Source of the DNA: Bacteroidota bacterium
GTDB lineage: Bacteria > Bacteroidota > Bacteroidia > Bacteroidales > VadinHA17
NCBI GenBank assembly: GCA_025350595.1
Contig: JANXXP010000079.1
Location: 1 to 35,590, forward strand
DNA: 35,590 nucleotides
Direction: 5' to 3'
Below are positions 29,177 to 35,590 of this stretch, piece by piece. The notes under the pieces are model-generated. The model worked only from the letters and a program-made list of their open reading frames with translations. It made no database searches and was not told the DNA's origin. Within the stretch, counting starts at the first letter, position 1; every line of letters starts with the position of its first letter. Both the position numbers and the translations under genes were made by a program.

Positions 29177-29260
29177 GGGTGTAACAATAAATTGGCGTAT
29201 TAAAGTTATGCCAAAAAATTGAAGAAAGAATAAATTATAGGAAAATGTTAGAGTGAAGGA

Positions 29261-29716
29261 CTAAATAAGAACCATTGATTCTTTAAGAATCTCACCAGCA
29301 TCATCAGCACCATAAATTTTGATTCCCAGACTAACAGTAGGAGTACCAATCATATCTATTATAGGACTAAGGGCGTCTTTAAGATCTTCAATTTCCATAC
29401 TATCATACTCTTCTATGTTAAAATAAAGGTGAATCATCAGAGTATATTCACTATCCTTGATTGAACAAAGAGATTTAATGATTTTTGCAAGCCAGATAGA
29501 TGATGAAGTGTTGAAATATTCAAGATTTAATCTCAAATTAGTTGTATGCCTGGGATTTTTGACATATTCATGAACCCACTTTAGAATACCTTCATAAAGT
29601 TGTGCAGCATTCTCAGGAATTGATCTTCCGGATAAAATAAGTTCACCTGTAAGCTGATTTAAATCAATCTGCGGTGACTTTACAGTCGGCTCTATGAGTA
29701 AGTTTTTAAGTTCCAA
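29261..29716 (-). CDS. SiaC-like regulatory phosphoprotein (DUF1987)
   Basis: This 151-residue cytosolic protein looks like the SiaC/DUF1987 family: IEPTVKSPQIDLN, GELILSGRSIPENAAQLYEGILKW and LNLEYFNTSSSIWLAKI. In Pseudomonas SiaC, a threonine in the equivalent stretch is phosphorylated by SiaB and dephosphorylated by SiaA to control a diguanylate cyclase. T70 (with S71-S73) is the likely counterpart here; that is inference. No SiaA phosphatase or SiaB kinase gene is in the window. The start is TTG at 29714-29716: a TAA lies in frame just upstream, no ATG is available, and AAGGAG sits 8 bp before the TTG, an unusually good ribosome-binding site for this phylum. The Memo-AMMECR1 gene follows after 84 bp. 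Confidence 0.85.
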   Translation of the reverse strand: MELKNLLIEPTVKSPQIDLNQLTGELILSGRSIPENAAQLYEGILKWVHEYVKNPRHTTNLRLNLEYFNTSSSIWLAKIIKSLCSIKDSEYTLMIHLYFNIEEYDSMEIEDLKDALSPIIDMIGTPTVSLGIKIYGADDAGEILKESMVLI

Positions 29717-29766
29717 AGTATTAACTCCTTAATATAATCATGTATAAAGAATACATTACCTTTTGC

Positions 29767-29774
29767 CAAAAGTA
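29767..29774 (-). promoter_or_regulatory. Possible -7 box for the SiaC-like gene
   Basis: The minus strand reads TACTTTTG, matching TAnnTTTG, about 50 bp upstream of the TTG start. No TTTG lies at a standard -33 distance. Confidence 0.4.
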
Positions 29775-29818
29775 AAATAACTTTTTAATTACGGCTTACT
29801 TCTTTATCAAATAAAACA

Positions 29819-29895
29819 GATCAATTGTCAAATATTTTGATCAGTTGGCAGAAATGTAATTTTTTTCAGTGATATTTTACATACCTTTTTGATCA
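29819..29895. repeat. Three TTGATC half-sites between divergent genes
   Basis: GATCAA (29819-29824) and TTGATC (29837-29842) form an inverted repeat with 12 bp between. The 9-mer TTTTGATCA recurs as a direct repeat at 29835-29843 and 29887-29895. The cluster lies between the SiaC-like gene and argS and could be an operator, but chance is possible in AT-rich DNA. Confidence 0.35.
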
Positions 29896-29898
29896 TGT

Positions 29899-29934
29899 TT
29901 TGTTGTATATCAATATATTAAAATGTTATCTTTG
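29899..29934 (+). promoter_or_regulatory. Promoter of argS-ffh-folD
   Basis: The -7 box TATCTTTG (29927-29934) matches TAnnTTTG. Upstream TTTG (29899-29902) is 24 bp away, and the overlapping GTTG (29902-29905) is 21 bp away. Transcription would start near 29941, which excludes the upstream TTG at 29900 as the argS start and supports the ATG at 29960. Confidence 0.6.
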
Positions 29935-29959
29935 CAGGCTGAAATTTGCAACGAAAAAG

Positions 29960-31747
29960 ATGGAGATTGTTCTTAAAGAAAAGATAAAAGAAGCTGTTAA
30001 GATTGTTTACAACAGCGACGTTACAGATGACCTGATTCAGATACAGGAAACGAGAAAAGATTTTAAAGGGGACTTCACTCTGGTTGTGTTTCCACTCTTG
30101 CGCTTCTCAAAAAATACTCCGGAAAAAACAGGTGAAACTATAGGAAATTATCTCATGGATAATTTCCCTGTCGTTTCAGGCTTTAATGTTATTAAAGGGT
30201 TCCTGAATCTTGAAATTTCAGATGCATGGTGGGTTGAATTTTTCGGTATCATGGCTTCTGAAAAAACTCATTTTGAGAATTGCCTGGTTTTAAAACCTGA
30301 AACAATTCTGGTTGAATACTCATCTCCAAACACAAATAAACCATTGCATCTTGGTCATATCCGTAACAACCTTCTGGGTTATTCATTATACCGGATATTA
30401 TCTGCCTGTGGTCATAAGGTTATAAAAACAAATATAGTAAATGACCGTGGCATTCATATATGTAAATCAATGCTGGCCTGGCAGAAATTTGGAAATGGAG
30501 AGACCCCTCAGTCCTCAGGGATGAAGGGGGACCATTTGGTTGGAAAGTATTATGTTTTATTTGATAAGGAATATAAACTTCAGGTTGAGAGACTTGTCTC
30601 ACAAGGGATGGAAGAGAATGAGGCAAAAAACTCTGCACCACTGATGACCGAAGCAAGAGATATGCTTCTGAAGTGGGAAGCTGATGACAATAAAGTTGTA
30701 GACCTCTGGAAAATGATGAATAGCTGGGTTTATTCGGGGTTTGATGTTACATATAAAAAGCTGGGGGTGGATTTCGATAAAATCTACTATGAATCAGAGA
30801 CATACAAAATTGGAAAAGATATTGTCCTATCTGCGCTTAAGGATAATATTCTTTATAAGAATGATGACACTTCAATATGGGCTGACCTTACAGCCGAAGG
30901 ATTAGATCAAAAACTTCTACTTCGTTCTGATGGTACTGCAGTATATATGACACAGGATCTTGGAACAGCTGTAAACAGGTTTAATGAGTATCATTTCGAT
31001 AAAAATATTTATGTTGTAGGAAATGAGCAAAACTATCATTTTCAGGTACTTAAAGCCATTTTGAAAAAAATGGGTTATTCCTGGTCTGATGGATTGATCC
31101 ATTTTTCTTATGGCATGGTGGAACTACCTGAGGGGAGAATGAAATCGCGTGAAGGAACAATTGTTGATGCTGACGATCTTATAAAGGAGATGCAGGAAAC
31201 GGCAAAGGATGTTTCATTGGAGCTGGGCAAACTTTCTGATTTTTCTGCAGAAGAAAAAGAAGATATTTTCAGGAAAATAGGTTTGGGTGCACTTAAATAT
31301 TATATCCTTAAGGTTGATCCAAGAAAAAACATGACGTTTAACCCGGTTGAATCTATTGATTTTAATGGTAATACCGGACCTTTTATTCAATATACCTATA
31401 CAAGGATAAAATCGGTTTTCAGGAAAGCAGAGCAACTTGGAATTCAAACAGGTATGAAAGATTTTACTGGCGTTAAGGCCGGGCCTAAGGAAATTGATCT
31501 AATTAAGCTATTGAGGAAGTTTTCAGAAACTGTTTCAGTTGCAGCAATCGGCTATAGTCCTGCTATTTTAGCTAACTATTGTTACGAACTTTCCAGAGAA
31601 TATAATCAGTTCTATCACGATTTTCCTATTCTGGGAGAAGATGACCCGGCACTGAGGAATTTCAGGCTCCTTTTGTCAAAACTGACAAGCGAAGTTATTT
31701 ATTCGGGAATGTGGCTGTTAGGGATCGAAATGCCTGAAAGAATGTAA
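29960..31747 (+). CDS. argS: Arginyl-tRNA synthetase
   Basis: ArgS charges tRNA-Arg with arginine. From the ATG at 29960 it has 595 residues. The frame is open further upstream to a TTG at 29900, but a promoter -7 box at 29927-29934 and the usual family N-terminus (MEIVLKEKIKEAVK) support the ATG. Class I motifs are visible: HLGHIRNN (HIGH motif, 130-133) and GRMKSREG (KMSKS-like loop, 392-399). An N-terminal Add-1 tRNA-binding domain precedes the catalytic core (GDFTLVVFPLLRFSK), and a C-terminal DALR anticodon-binding domain ends it (PFIQYTYTRIKSV, ELSREYNQFYHDFPI). ffh follows after 47 bp. Confidence 0.97.
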   Translation: MEIVLKEKIKEAVKIVYNSDVTDDLIQIQETRKDFKGDFTLVVFPLLRFSKNTPEKTGETIGNYLMDNFPVVSGFNVIKGFLNLEISDAWWVEFFGIMASEKTHFENCLVLKPETILVEYSSPNTNKPLHLGHIRNNLLGYSLYRILSACGHKVIKTNIVNDRGIHICKSMLAWQKFGNGETPQSSGMKGDHLVGKYYVLFDKEYKLQVERLVSQGMEENEAKNSAPLMTEARDMLLKWEADDNKVVDLWKMMNSWVYSGFDVTYKKLGVDFDKIYYESETYKIGKDIVLSALKDNILYKNDDTSIWADLTAEGLDQKLLLRSDGTAVYMTQDLGTAVNRFNEYHFDKNIYVVGNEQNYHFQVLKAILKKMGYSWSDGLIHFSYGMVELPEGRMKSREGTIVDADDLIKEMQETAKDVSLELGKLSDFSAEEKEDIFRKIGLGALKYYILKVDPRKNMTFNPVESIDFNGNTGPFIQYTYTRIKSVFRKAEQLGIQTGMKDFTGVKAGPKEIDLIKLLRKFSETVSVAAIGYSPAILANYCYELSREYNQFYHDFPILGEDDPALRNFRLLLSKLTSEVIYSGMWLLGIEMPERM

Positions 31748-31794
31748 AGAAGAAGCCCAAAAATTATATAATTTATCTTATTATTTAAAATAAC

Positions 31795-33114
31795 ATGTTT
31801 GAAAATTTAAGTGAAAGGCTGGAGAAATCCTTTAAACTTCTTAAAGGACAAGGCAGGATATCTGAGATCAACATTGCTGAAACACTTAAAGAGGTGCGAC
31901 GGGCATTGCTCGATGCTGATGTTAATTTTAAAATTGCCAAGCAATTTACTGATACTGTTAAGCAGAAAGCACTGGGACAGGAAGTCCTAAAGTCAATAAA
32001 CCCATCGCAGATGATGGTTAAGATTGTCCATGATGAATTGGTAGAACTTATGGGTGGCGATAAAACCGACATCAATATTAAGATCAATCCATCAATTATT
32101 CTTATTGCCGGCTTACAGGGATCAGGAAAAACAACTTTCAGCGGAAAGCTTGCAAAATGGGTAAAAACCAAAAAAGGAAAAAGTCCTTTGCTTGTTGCCT
32201 GCGATGTTTACAGACCTGCTGCTATTGAACAGTTAAAAATAATAGGAGCCCAGGTTGAAGTTCCCGTTTATACTGAAGATGGGAACATGAACCCTGTGTT
32301 AATTGCCCGAAATGCAATAAAAGAGGCAAAGCTAAAGGGCTACGACCTCGTAATAATTGATACGGCAGGACGACTGGCTATAGACGAGGAGATGATGAAG
32401 GAAATTGCATCAGTTAAAGATGCTGTAAATCCTCATGAAATACTATTCGTTGTTGACTCAATGACCGGTCAGGATGCTGTAAATACAGCAAAAGAATTTA
32501 ATGAAAGACTTGACTTTGATGGAGTTGTTCTTACTAAACTAGATGGAGACACCAGGGGAGGAGCAGCCCTTTCTATTAAATCGGTTGTTAATAAACCCAT
32601 TAAGTTTGTCAGTTCCGGTGAGAAAATGGATGCTATTGATCTTTTCTATCCTGAAAGAATGGCAGATAGAATTCTGGGCATGGGGGATATTGTTTCTCTT
32701 GTTGAAAAGGCACAGGAGCAATTTGATTCTGAAGAAGCCAGAAAACTTCAGAAAAAAATAGCGAAAGATCAGTTCGACTTCAATGATTTTATTACTCAGA
32801 TACAGCAAATAAAGAAAATGGGGAATGTTAAGGACCTGATGGCCATGATACCCGGTGTTGGAAAAGCTGTAAAGGATATGGATATTGATGATAACGCATT
32901 TAAAGGGATTGAAGCCATTATTAAAAGCATGACTCCTGAAGAAAGAGTTAATCCTGTTGTGCTAAATGGGAGCAGACGTAAACGAATTGCAGTAGGAAGC
33001 GGAACAAGCGTGCAGGAAGTAAACAAACTTCTGAAGCAGTTCGATGAAACAAGAAAGATGATGAAAATGATGACTAAAGGCGGTAACGTTGCCAGACTTA
33101 TGGGTAAAAAATAA
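31795..33114 (+). CDS. ffh: Signal recognition particle protein Ffh (SRP54)
   Basis: Ffh binds signal sequences on nascent chains together with 4.5S RNA and delivers them to FtsY. It has 439 residues. An N domain helical bundle precedes the GTPase G domain: P-loop GLQGSGKT (106-113), [16 protein letters not shown] (189-193), TKLDGD (247-252) and GGAALSI. The Met-rich M domain (about 320-439) has [15 protein letters not shown], the RNA-binding [13 protein letters not shown] and a tail with MMKMMTKGG. It is shorter at the C-terminus than the E. coli protein, as is common in Bacteroidota. It lies 47 bp after argS and 8 bp before folD. Confidence 0.98.
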   Translation: MFENLSERLEKSFKLLKGQGRISEINIAETLKEVRRALLDADVNFKIAKQFTDTVKQKALGQEVLKSINPSQMMVKIVHDELVELMGGDKTDINIKINPSIILIAGLQGSGKTTFSGKLAKWVKTKKGKSPLLVACDVYRPAAIEQLKIIGAQVEVPVYTEDGNMNPVLIARNAIKEAKLKGYDLVIIDTAGRLAIDEEMMKEIASVKDAVNPHEILFVVDSMTGQDAVNTAKEFNERLDFDGVVLTKLDGDTRGGAALSIKSVVNKPIKFVSSGEKMDAIDLFYPERMADRILGMGDIVSLVEKAQEQFDSEEARKLQKKIAKDQFDFNDFITQIQQIKKMGNVKDLMAMIPGVGKAVKDMDIDDNAFKGIEAIIKSMTPEERVNPVVLNGSRRKRIAVGSGTSVQEVNKLLKQFDETRKMMKMMTKGGNVARLMGKK

Positions 33115-33122
33115 TCTGTGAG

Positions 33123-33992
33123 ATGTATACAATTATTGATGGTAAAAAGATAGCCTCTGAGATCAAGCATGAAATTGCAGAAGAAGTTGCAAAACTAAGT
33201 ATTGAAGGAAAAAAAATTCCTCACCTGGTTGCGATTCTTGTTGGTAATAATGGTTCCAGTGAAACTTACGTTTCGAATAAAGTAACAGATTGTAAAGAAG
33301 TTGGATTTAAATCATCACTTATTAAATTTGGTAATGATGTTACCGAAGAGGTCTTGCTTAACAAAATTTACGAGCTAAATAATGATACAGACGTAGATGG
33401 TTTCATTGTTCAGTTACCATTACCATCTCATATTTCAGAGAATAAAGTTATTGAAGCAATAGATCCGGAAAAAGATGCAGATGGTTTCCACCCTGTAAAT
33501 CTTGGAAGAATGATGATCGGTATTCCCGGATATCTGCCAGCAACACCATATGGAATTGTTGAACTTATAAAAAGATATGGGATTGAAACATCCGGAAAGA
33601 ATTGTGTTGTAATTGGACGCAGTAATATTGTTGGCAGACCAGTAAGTATTCTTCTATCTCAAAAAGGGATGGATGCCAGTGTAACTGTTGTTCATAGTCG
33701 TACAAAAAATATAAAGGAGATTGTAAAACAAGCTGATATAATAATTGCAGCTATCGGTTCTCCTTATTTTGTAACGGCCGATATGGTAAAGATTGGAGCA
33801 GTTGTTATCGATGTTGGTACAACCCGGATAAAAAGCGACGAAACAAAATCGGGTTTCAAACTTATTGGTGATGTGGATTTTGAAAATGTGGCCCCTAAAT
33901 GTTCCTATATAACACCTGTACCAGGTGGTGTAGGCCCCATGACAAGGGTTTCTCTGTTGCGTAATACGCTCATGGCTGCAACAAAAGCCTGA
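33123..33992 (+). CDS. folD: Methylenetetrahydrofolate dehydrogenase/cyclohydrolase FolD
   Basis: FolD interconverts 5,10-methylene- and 10-formyl-tetrahydrofolate using NADP+, in one-carbon metabolism. It has 289 residues. Active-site residues are Y49 and K53 in SETYVSNK, Q97 in VQLPLP and DADGFHP (118-124). The nucleotide-binding motif is [14 protein letters not shown] (162-175), and [10 protein letters not shown] (265-274) is the family signature. It is third in argS-ffh-folD, 8 bp after ffh, and ends with TGA. Confidence 0.98.
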   Translation: MYTIIDGKKIASEIKHEIAEEVAKLSIEGKKIPHLVAILVGNNGSSETYVSNKVTDCKEVGFKSSLIKFGNDVTEEVLLNKIYELNNDTDVDGFIVQLPLPSHISENKVIEAIDPEKDADGFHPVNLGRMMIGIPGYLPATPYGIVELIKRYGIETSGKNCVVIGRSNIVGRPVSILLSQKGMDASVTVVHSRTKNIKEIVKQADIIIAAIGSPYFVTADMVKIGAVVIDVGTTRIKSDETKSGFKLIGDVDFENVAPKCSYITPVPGGVGPMTRVSLLRNTLMAATKA

Positions 33993-34015
33993 TCACTGAT
34001 TAGTGACTGATTTTT
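33993..34015. terminator. Weak terminator candidate between folD and PD40 gene
   Basis: TCACT (33993-33997) pairs with AGTGA (34002-34006) around GATT, and five Ts follow at 34011-34015. The stem is short, and it sits in the 24-bp gap between two convergent genes. Confidence 0.35.
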
Positions 34016-34016
34016 A

Positions 34017-35045
34017 CTATTTAGGAAAATCTACCCCTGTAAAATAGAGATCATACCCTCCTTTTCCCCCTGGCCTGTTTGAGGAGAAAATCATATATGA
34101 ATTTGTAAAATCAGTCAGATTCCCGATAATCGGCCTGTATTCATCAGAAGAACTATTTATTCCCGGGCCAAAATTTATTGGAGAACTCCATTTACCCTTT
34201 CTGAGAATTGAATAATATAGATCGAATCCTCCTAAACCACCTGGTCTGTTGGAAGTGAAAACCATTACTTTTTTAGAGATAAATGGGCATTTATCATCAT
34301 TGGAACTATTTACACTGTCTACAACTGCAGATGCTTTAAAGTCAAGATTAAACCATGATGTAAAATCTTTTTGAGAGGGCCTGTTCTCCTGAAAAATATC
34401 AAAATTTCCATTCCTGTTTGAAGTAAAATACACTGAATATGTTGAAGTCAGAGTATCTAAATTGGAATCAAGACATAAATATCCATCATCAAAACTTGTA
34501 TTCAGAAGCTTAATTGGAAATGGGCCCTCAACATCAGGAAGTGTAGATCCACTCACCGGACGGTTTCTAAGATAGACCAGATCGAGATTTCCCAGACTGT
34601 TGACTGATGAAAGCAACAGATACTCATAACCATCTATCGGGCTGTAAAATCGATATGGACCGAAATCGTTTCCCGGAGTTATTGCCTTATTAATTAGTTT
34701 ATTGAGAAATGGATCGTTGGTTATAGAAGCGTCTTGTTTGAATACGCCGTTAGTTTGATCAAAGGTAAATGCAATATTTGCCTGTACCAGATCAAACTGG
34801 CCACCGGAACTGTTTCTGTTGCTTGAAAATATTATAGGATTTGATCCGGATAACTGGTATAACAAAGCGCTGTTATAATCGTCAAATGGGGAGTTTATGC
34901 TAGAAAGGTTTATCACTGTATCAGGAAAAGAACCCTGTGGAAATTTAATGGGGCTCTCCTTTTTAGAACAACTGGTAGAACAGATTAAAATTAATACCAC
35001 ACTAAATATCAATGCTATATATTTTCTATATGCTGATTTTTTCAT
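34017..35045 (-). CDS. PD40 (TolB-like beta-propeller) lipoprotein
   Basis: This is a predicted envelope lipoprotein. The start is taken at the ATG at 35045 (342 residues), because it places a basic N-terminus, a hydrophobic core and a lipobox-like STSC directly in sequence; the frame is open to an earlier ATG at 35075, which would add 10 residues. Repeated WD40-like PD40 blades are visible: IFSSNRNSSGGQFDLV, YFTSNRNGNFDIF, VFTSNRPGGLGGFDLYYS and IFSSNRPGGKGGYDLYF. In the Bacteroidota such repeats occur in many TolB-like and Pal-associated envelope proteins, often with an OmpA domain, which is absent here. Ligand unknown. It is convergent with folD. Confidence 0.85.
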   Translation of the reverse strand: MKKSAYRKYIALIFSVVLILICSTSCSKKESPIKFPQGSFPDTVINLSSINSPFDDYNSALLYQLSGSNPIIFSSNRNSSGGQFDLVQANIAFTFDQTNGVFKQDASITNDPFLNKLINKAITPGNDFGPYRFYSPIDGYEYLLLSSVNSLGNLDLVYLRNRPVSGSTLPDVEGPFPIKLLNTSFDDGYLCLDSNLDTLTSTYSVYFTSNRNGNFDIFQENRPSQKDFTSWFNLDFKASAVVDSVNSSNDDKCPFISKKVMVFTSNRPGGLGGFDLYYSILRKGKWSSPINFGPGINSSSDEYRPIIGNLTDFTNSYMIFSSNRPGGKGGYDLYFTGVDFPK

Positions 35046-35074
35046 AGATGTGTATTTTATGGAATGAACAATCA

Positions 35075-35082
35075 CAAATATA
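35075..35082 (-). promoter_or_regulatory. Possible -7 box for the PD40 lipoprotein gene
   Basis: The minus strand reads TATATTTG, matching TAnnTTTG, 29 bp upstream of the ATG at 35045. It would put the transcription start about 20 bp before that ATG, which also argues against the earlier start at 35075. Confidence 0.5.
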
Positions 35083-35094
35083 CTAACATAAAAT

Positions 35095-35118
35095 GAAAAA
35101 CCGGACGATTGCCCGGTT
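35095..35118 (-). terminator. Intrinsic terminator (minus strand) with no visible upstream gene
   Basis: On the minus strand AACCGG (35118-35113) pairs with CCGGTT (35104-35099) around an 8-nt loop and runs into TTTTTC. It lies just upstream of the PD40 promoter. It would end a transcript coming from 35119-35377, where no open frame is convincing. Confidence 0.6.
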
Positions 35119-35377
35119 CTTCAAAGGTTGGATTTAGGTTAATTCTAGGATAAATAGGGTATAATATTTTAAATATAATCTGTTGTACAAATAATAGATG
35201 ATTATTTGTCTTATTAGGTTGCGTTATGTCAGTAAAAATATTAATAATTTAAATGGTTAGTATTATAGTGTTGAATATTAACTGTTTATAAAAATATTAA
35301 AATGTTTATAATTGGATATTTATGTAATCTGCCTTATTAAAAATAGTGTTAATTTTGTAACCATATTTTTGTGAGTG
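35119..35377. other. AT-rich intergenic region with direct repeats
   Basis: This gap, about 300 bp counting from the PD40 gene, is strongly AT-rich. It contains a 12-bp direct repeat TAAAAATATTAA (35233-35244 and 35289-35300) and a 9-bp repeat TGTTTATAA (35283-35291 and 35303-35311). I see no tRNA. It may contain the TPR gene promoter and possibly a small RNA that ends at the terminator at 35095-35118. Confidence 0.45.
35350..35357 (+). promoter_or_regulatory. Possible -7 box for the TPR protein gene
   Basis: TAATTTTG matches TAnnTTTG and lies 20 bp before the ATG at 35378. A second match, TATTTTTG at 35364-35371, is too close to the ATG to leave a leader. Confidence 0.4.
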
Positions 35378-35590
35378 ATGGAAGATGACAAGTTCGGGTT
35401 TTCCTATGAGGAAGATGTGAAACAAGCAGTGCAGAAGTTTGAGAGAATGAGGAAAAATAATGAGAACTATTTTTTTGACGTTATTGAATTTGAGACTATA
35501 ATAGATTATTATATCGAGAGCAATAATTCTCTTAAGGCCTTCGAAGCAGCTACACTGGCAAGCGAGCAACATCCTAATTCAGTAGATCGG
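35378..35590 (+). CDS. Tetratricopeptide-repeat protein, N-terminal fragment
   Basis: The frame begins at ATG 35378 (preceded in frame by GTG and then a TGA at 35372-35374) and stays open for 71 codons to the window edge, so it has no stop here. The product begins MEDDKFGFSYEEDVKQAV and has two helix pairs with TPR-like spacing: FDVIEFETIIDYYIE and SLKAFEAATLASEQHPNS. I recall similar openings in cytosolic TPR proteins of the Bacteroidota; function unknown. The opposite-strand frame 35306-35572 is its shadow and has no coding character. Confidence 0.8.
   Translation, partial: MEDDKFGFSYEEDVKQAVQKFERMRKNNENYFFDVIEFETIIDYYIESNNSLKAFEAATLASEQHPNSVDR

Noticed and set aside
29900-29959. TTG at 29900 as the argS start
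   Set aside because: A -7 promoter box at 29927-29934 lies downstream of it, and the extra 20 residues are not typical of ArgS.
31785-32171. Minus-strand open frame of 128 codons over the ffh start
   Set aside because: It lies antisense to the N domain and P-loop of ffh and has no recognisable domain.
35306-35572. Minus-strand open frame of 88 codons at the right edge
   Set aside because: It is antisense to the TPR gene start on the plus strand, has an odd hydrophobic/Cys/His composition and matches no family I know.

Overview
The window is 35.6 kb of AT-rich chromosomal DNA from a member of the Bacteroidota, most likely an uncultured Bacteroidales-like lineage. This rests on several signs: TAnnTTTG-type -7 promoter boxes, a roughly 1,100-residue SecA, a Bacteroidota-style LptD, a C-terminal type IX secretion (T9SS) sorting domain on one exported protein, and a DUF6913-like protein beside dapA. 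Most genes are housekeeping genes. I see no tRNA, rRNA, CRISPR array, IS element, prophage or plasmid signature.

Layout. 1-1456 (+): 3' part of a gene with an FGE-sulfatase-fold C-terminus, interrupted by one in-frame TGA at a conserved tryptophan. 1476-2906 (-): dnaA, followed by a 340-bp AT-rich gap. 3247-5366 (-): an envelope pair, MlaD-like MCE protein and cell-wall amidase, transcribed amidase first. 5445-8521 (+): lptD and ridA, divergent from that pair and ending in a strong bidirectional terminator. 8595-9680 (-): rpsF-rpsR-rplI. 9900-17036 (+): dnaX, then a tight run of PAS/hybrid histidine kinase, single-domain response regulator, ferritin and a T9SS-exported metzincin-type protease, closed by a strong terminator. 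17154-20480 (+): secA. 20481-29716 (-): a long run, in transcription order SiaC-like protein, exported Memo-AMMECR1 fusion, large membrane protein with a degenerate spermidine-synthase domain, AmmeMemoRadiSam radical SAM enzyme, ligA, DUF6913-like protein and dapA. 29960-33992 (+): argS-ffh-folD. 34017-35045 (-): PD40 beta-propeller lipoprotein. 35378-35590 (+): start of a TPR protein cut by the window edge.

The most interesting part is 24069-29176. All three conserved parts of the functionally unresolved AmmeMemoRadiSam system are present. Here the Memo-AMMECR1 fusion carries a signal peptide and the radical SAM enzyme carries a Tat-like N-terminus. Between them lies a polytopic protein with a possible haem-binding three-helix N-terminus and a spermidine-synthase fold that has lost its catalytic motifs. 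I read this as a possible envelope-localised, membrane-coupled version of the system; that is inference.

Other points of interest are the nonsense codon in the first gene, the receiver domain of the hybrid kinase that lacks its phospho-acceptor Asp, the ferritin/protease gene overlap, an orphan SiaC-like regulator with a TTG start, and an intrinsic terminator near 35.1 kb with no visible gene to terminate.
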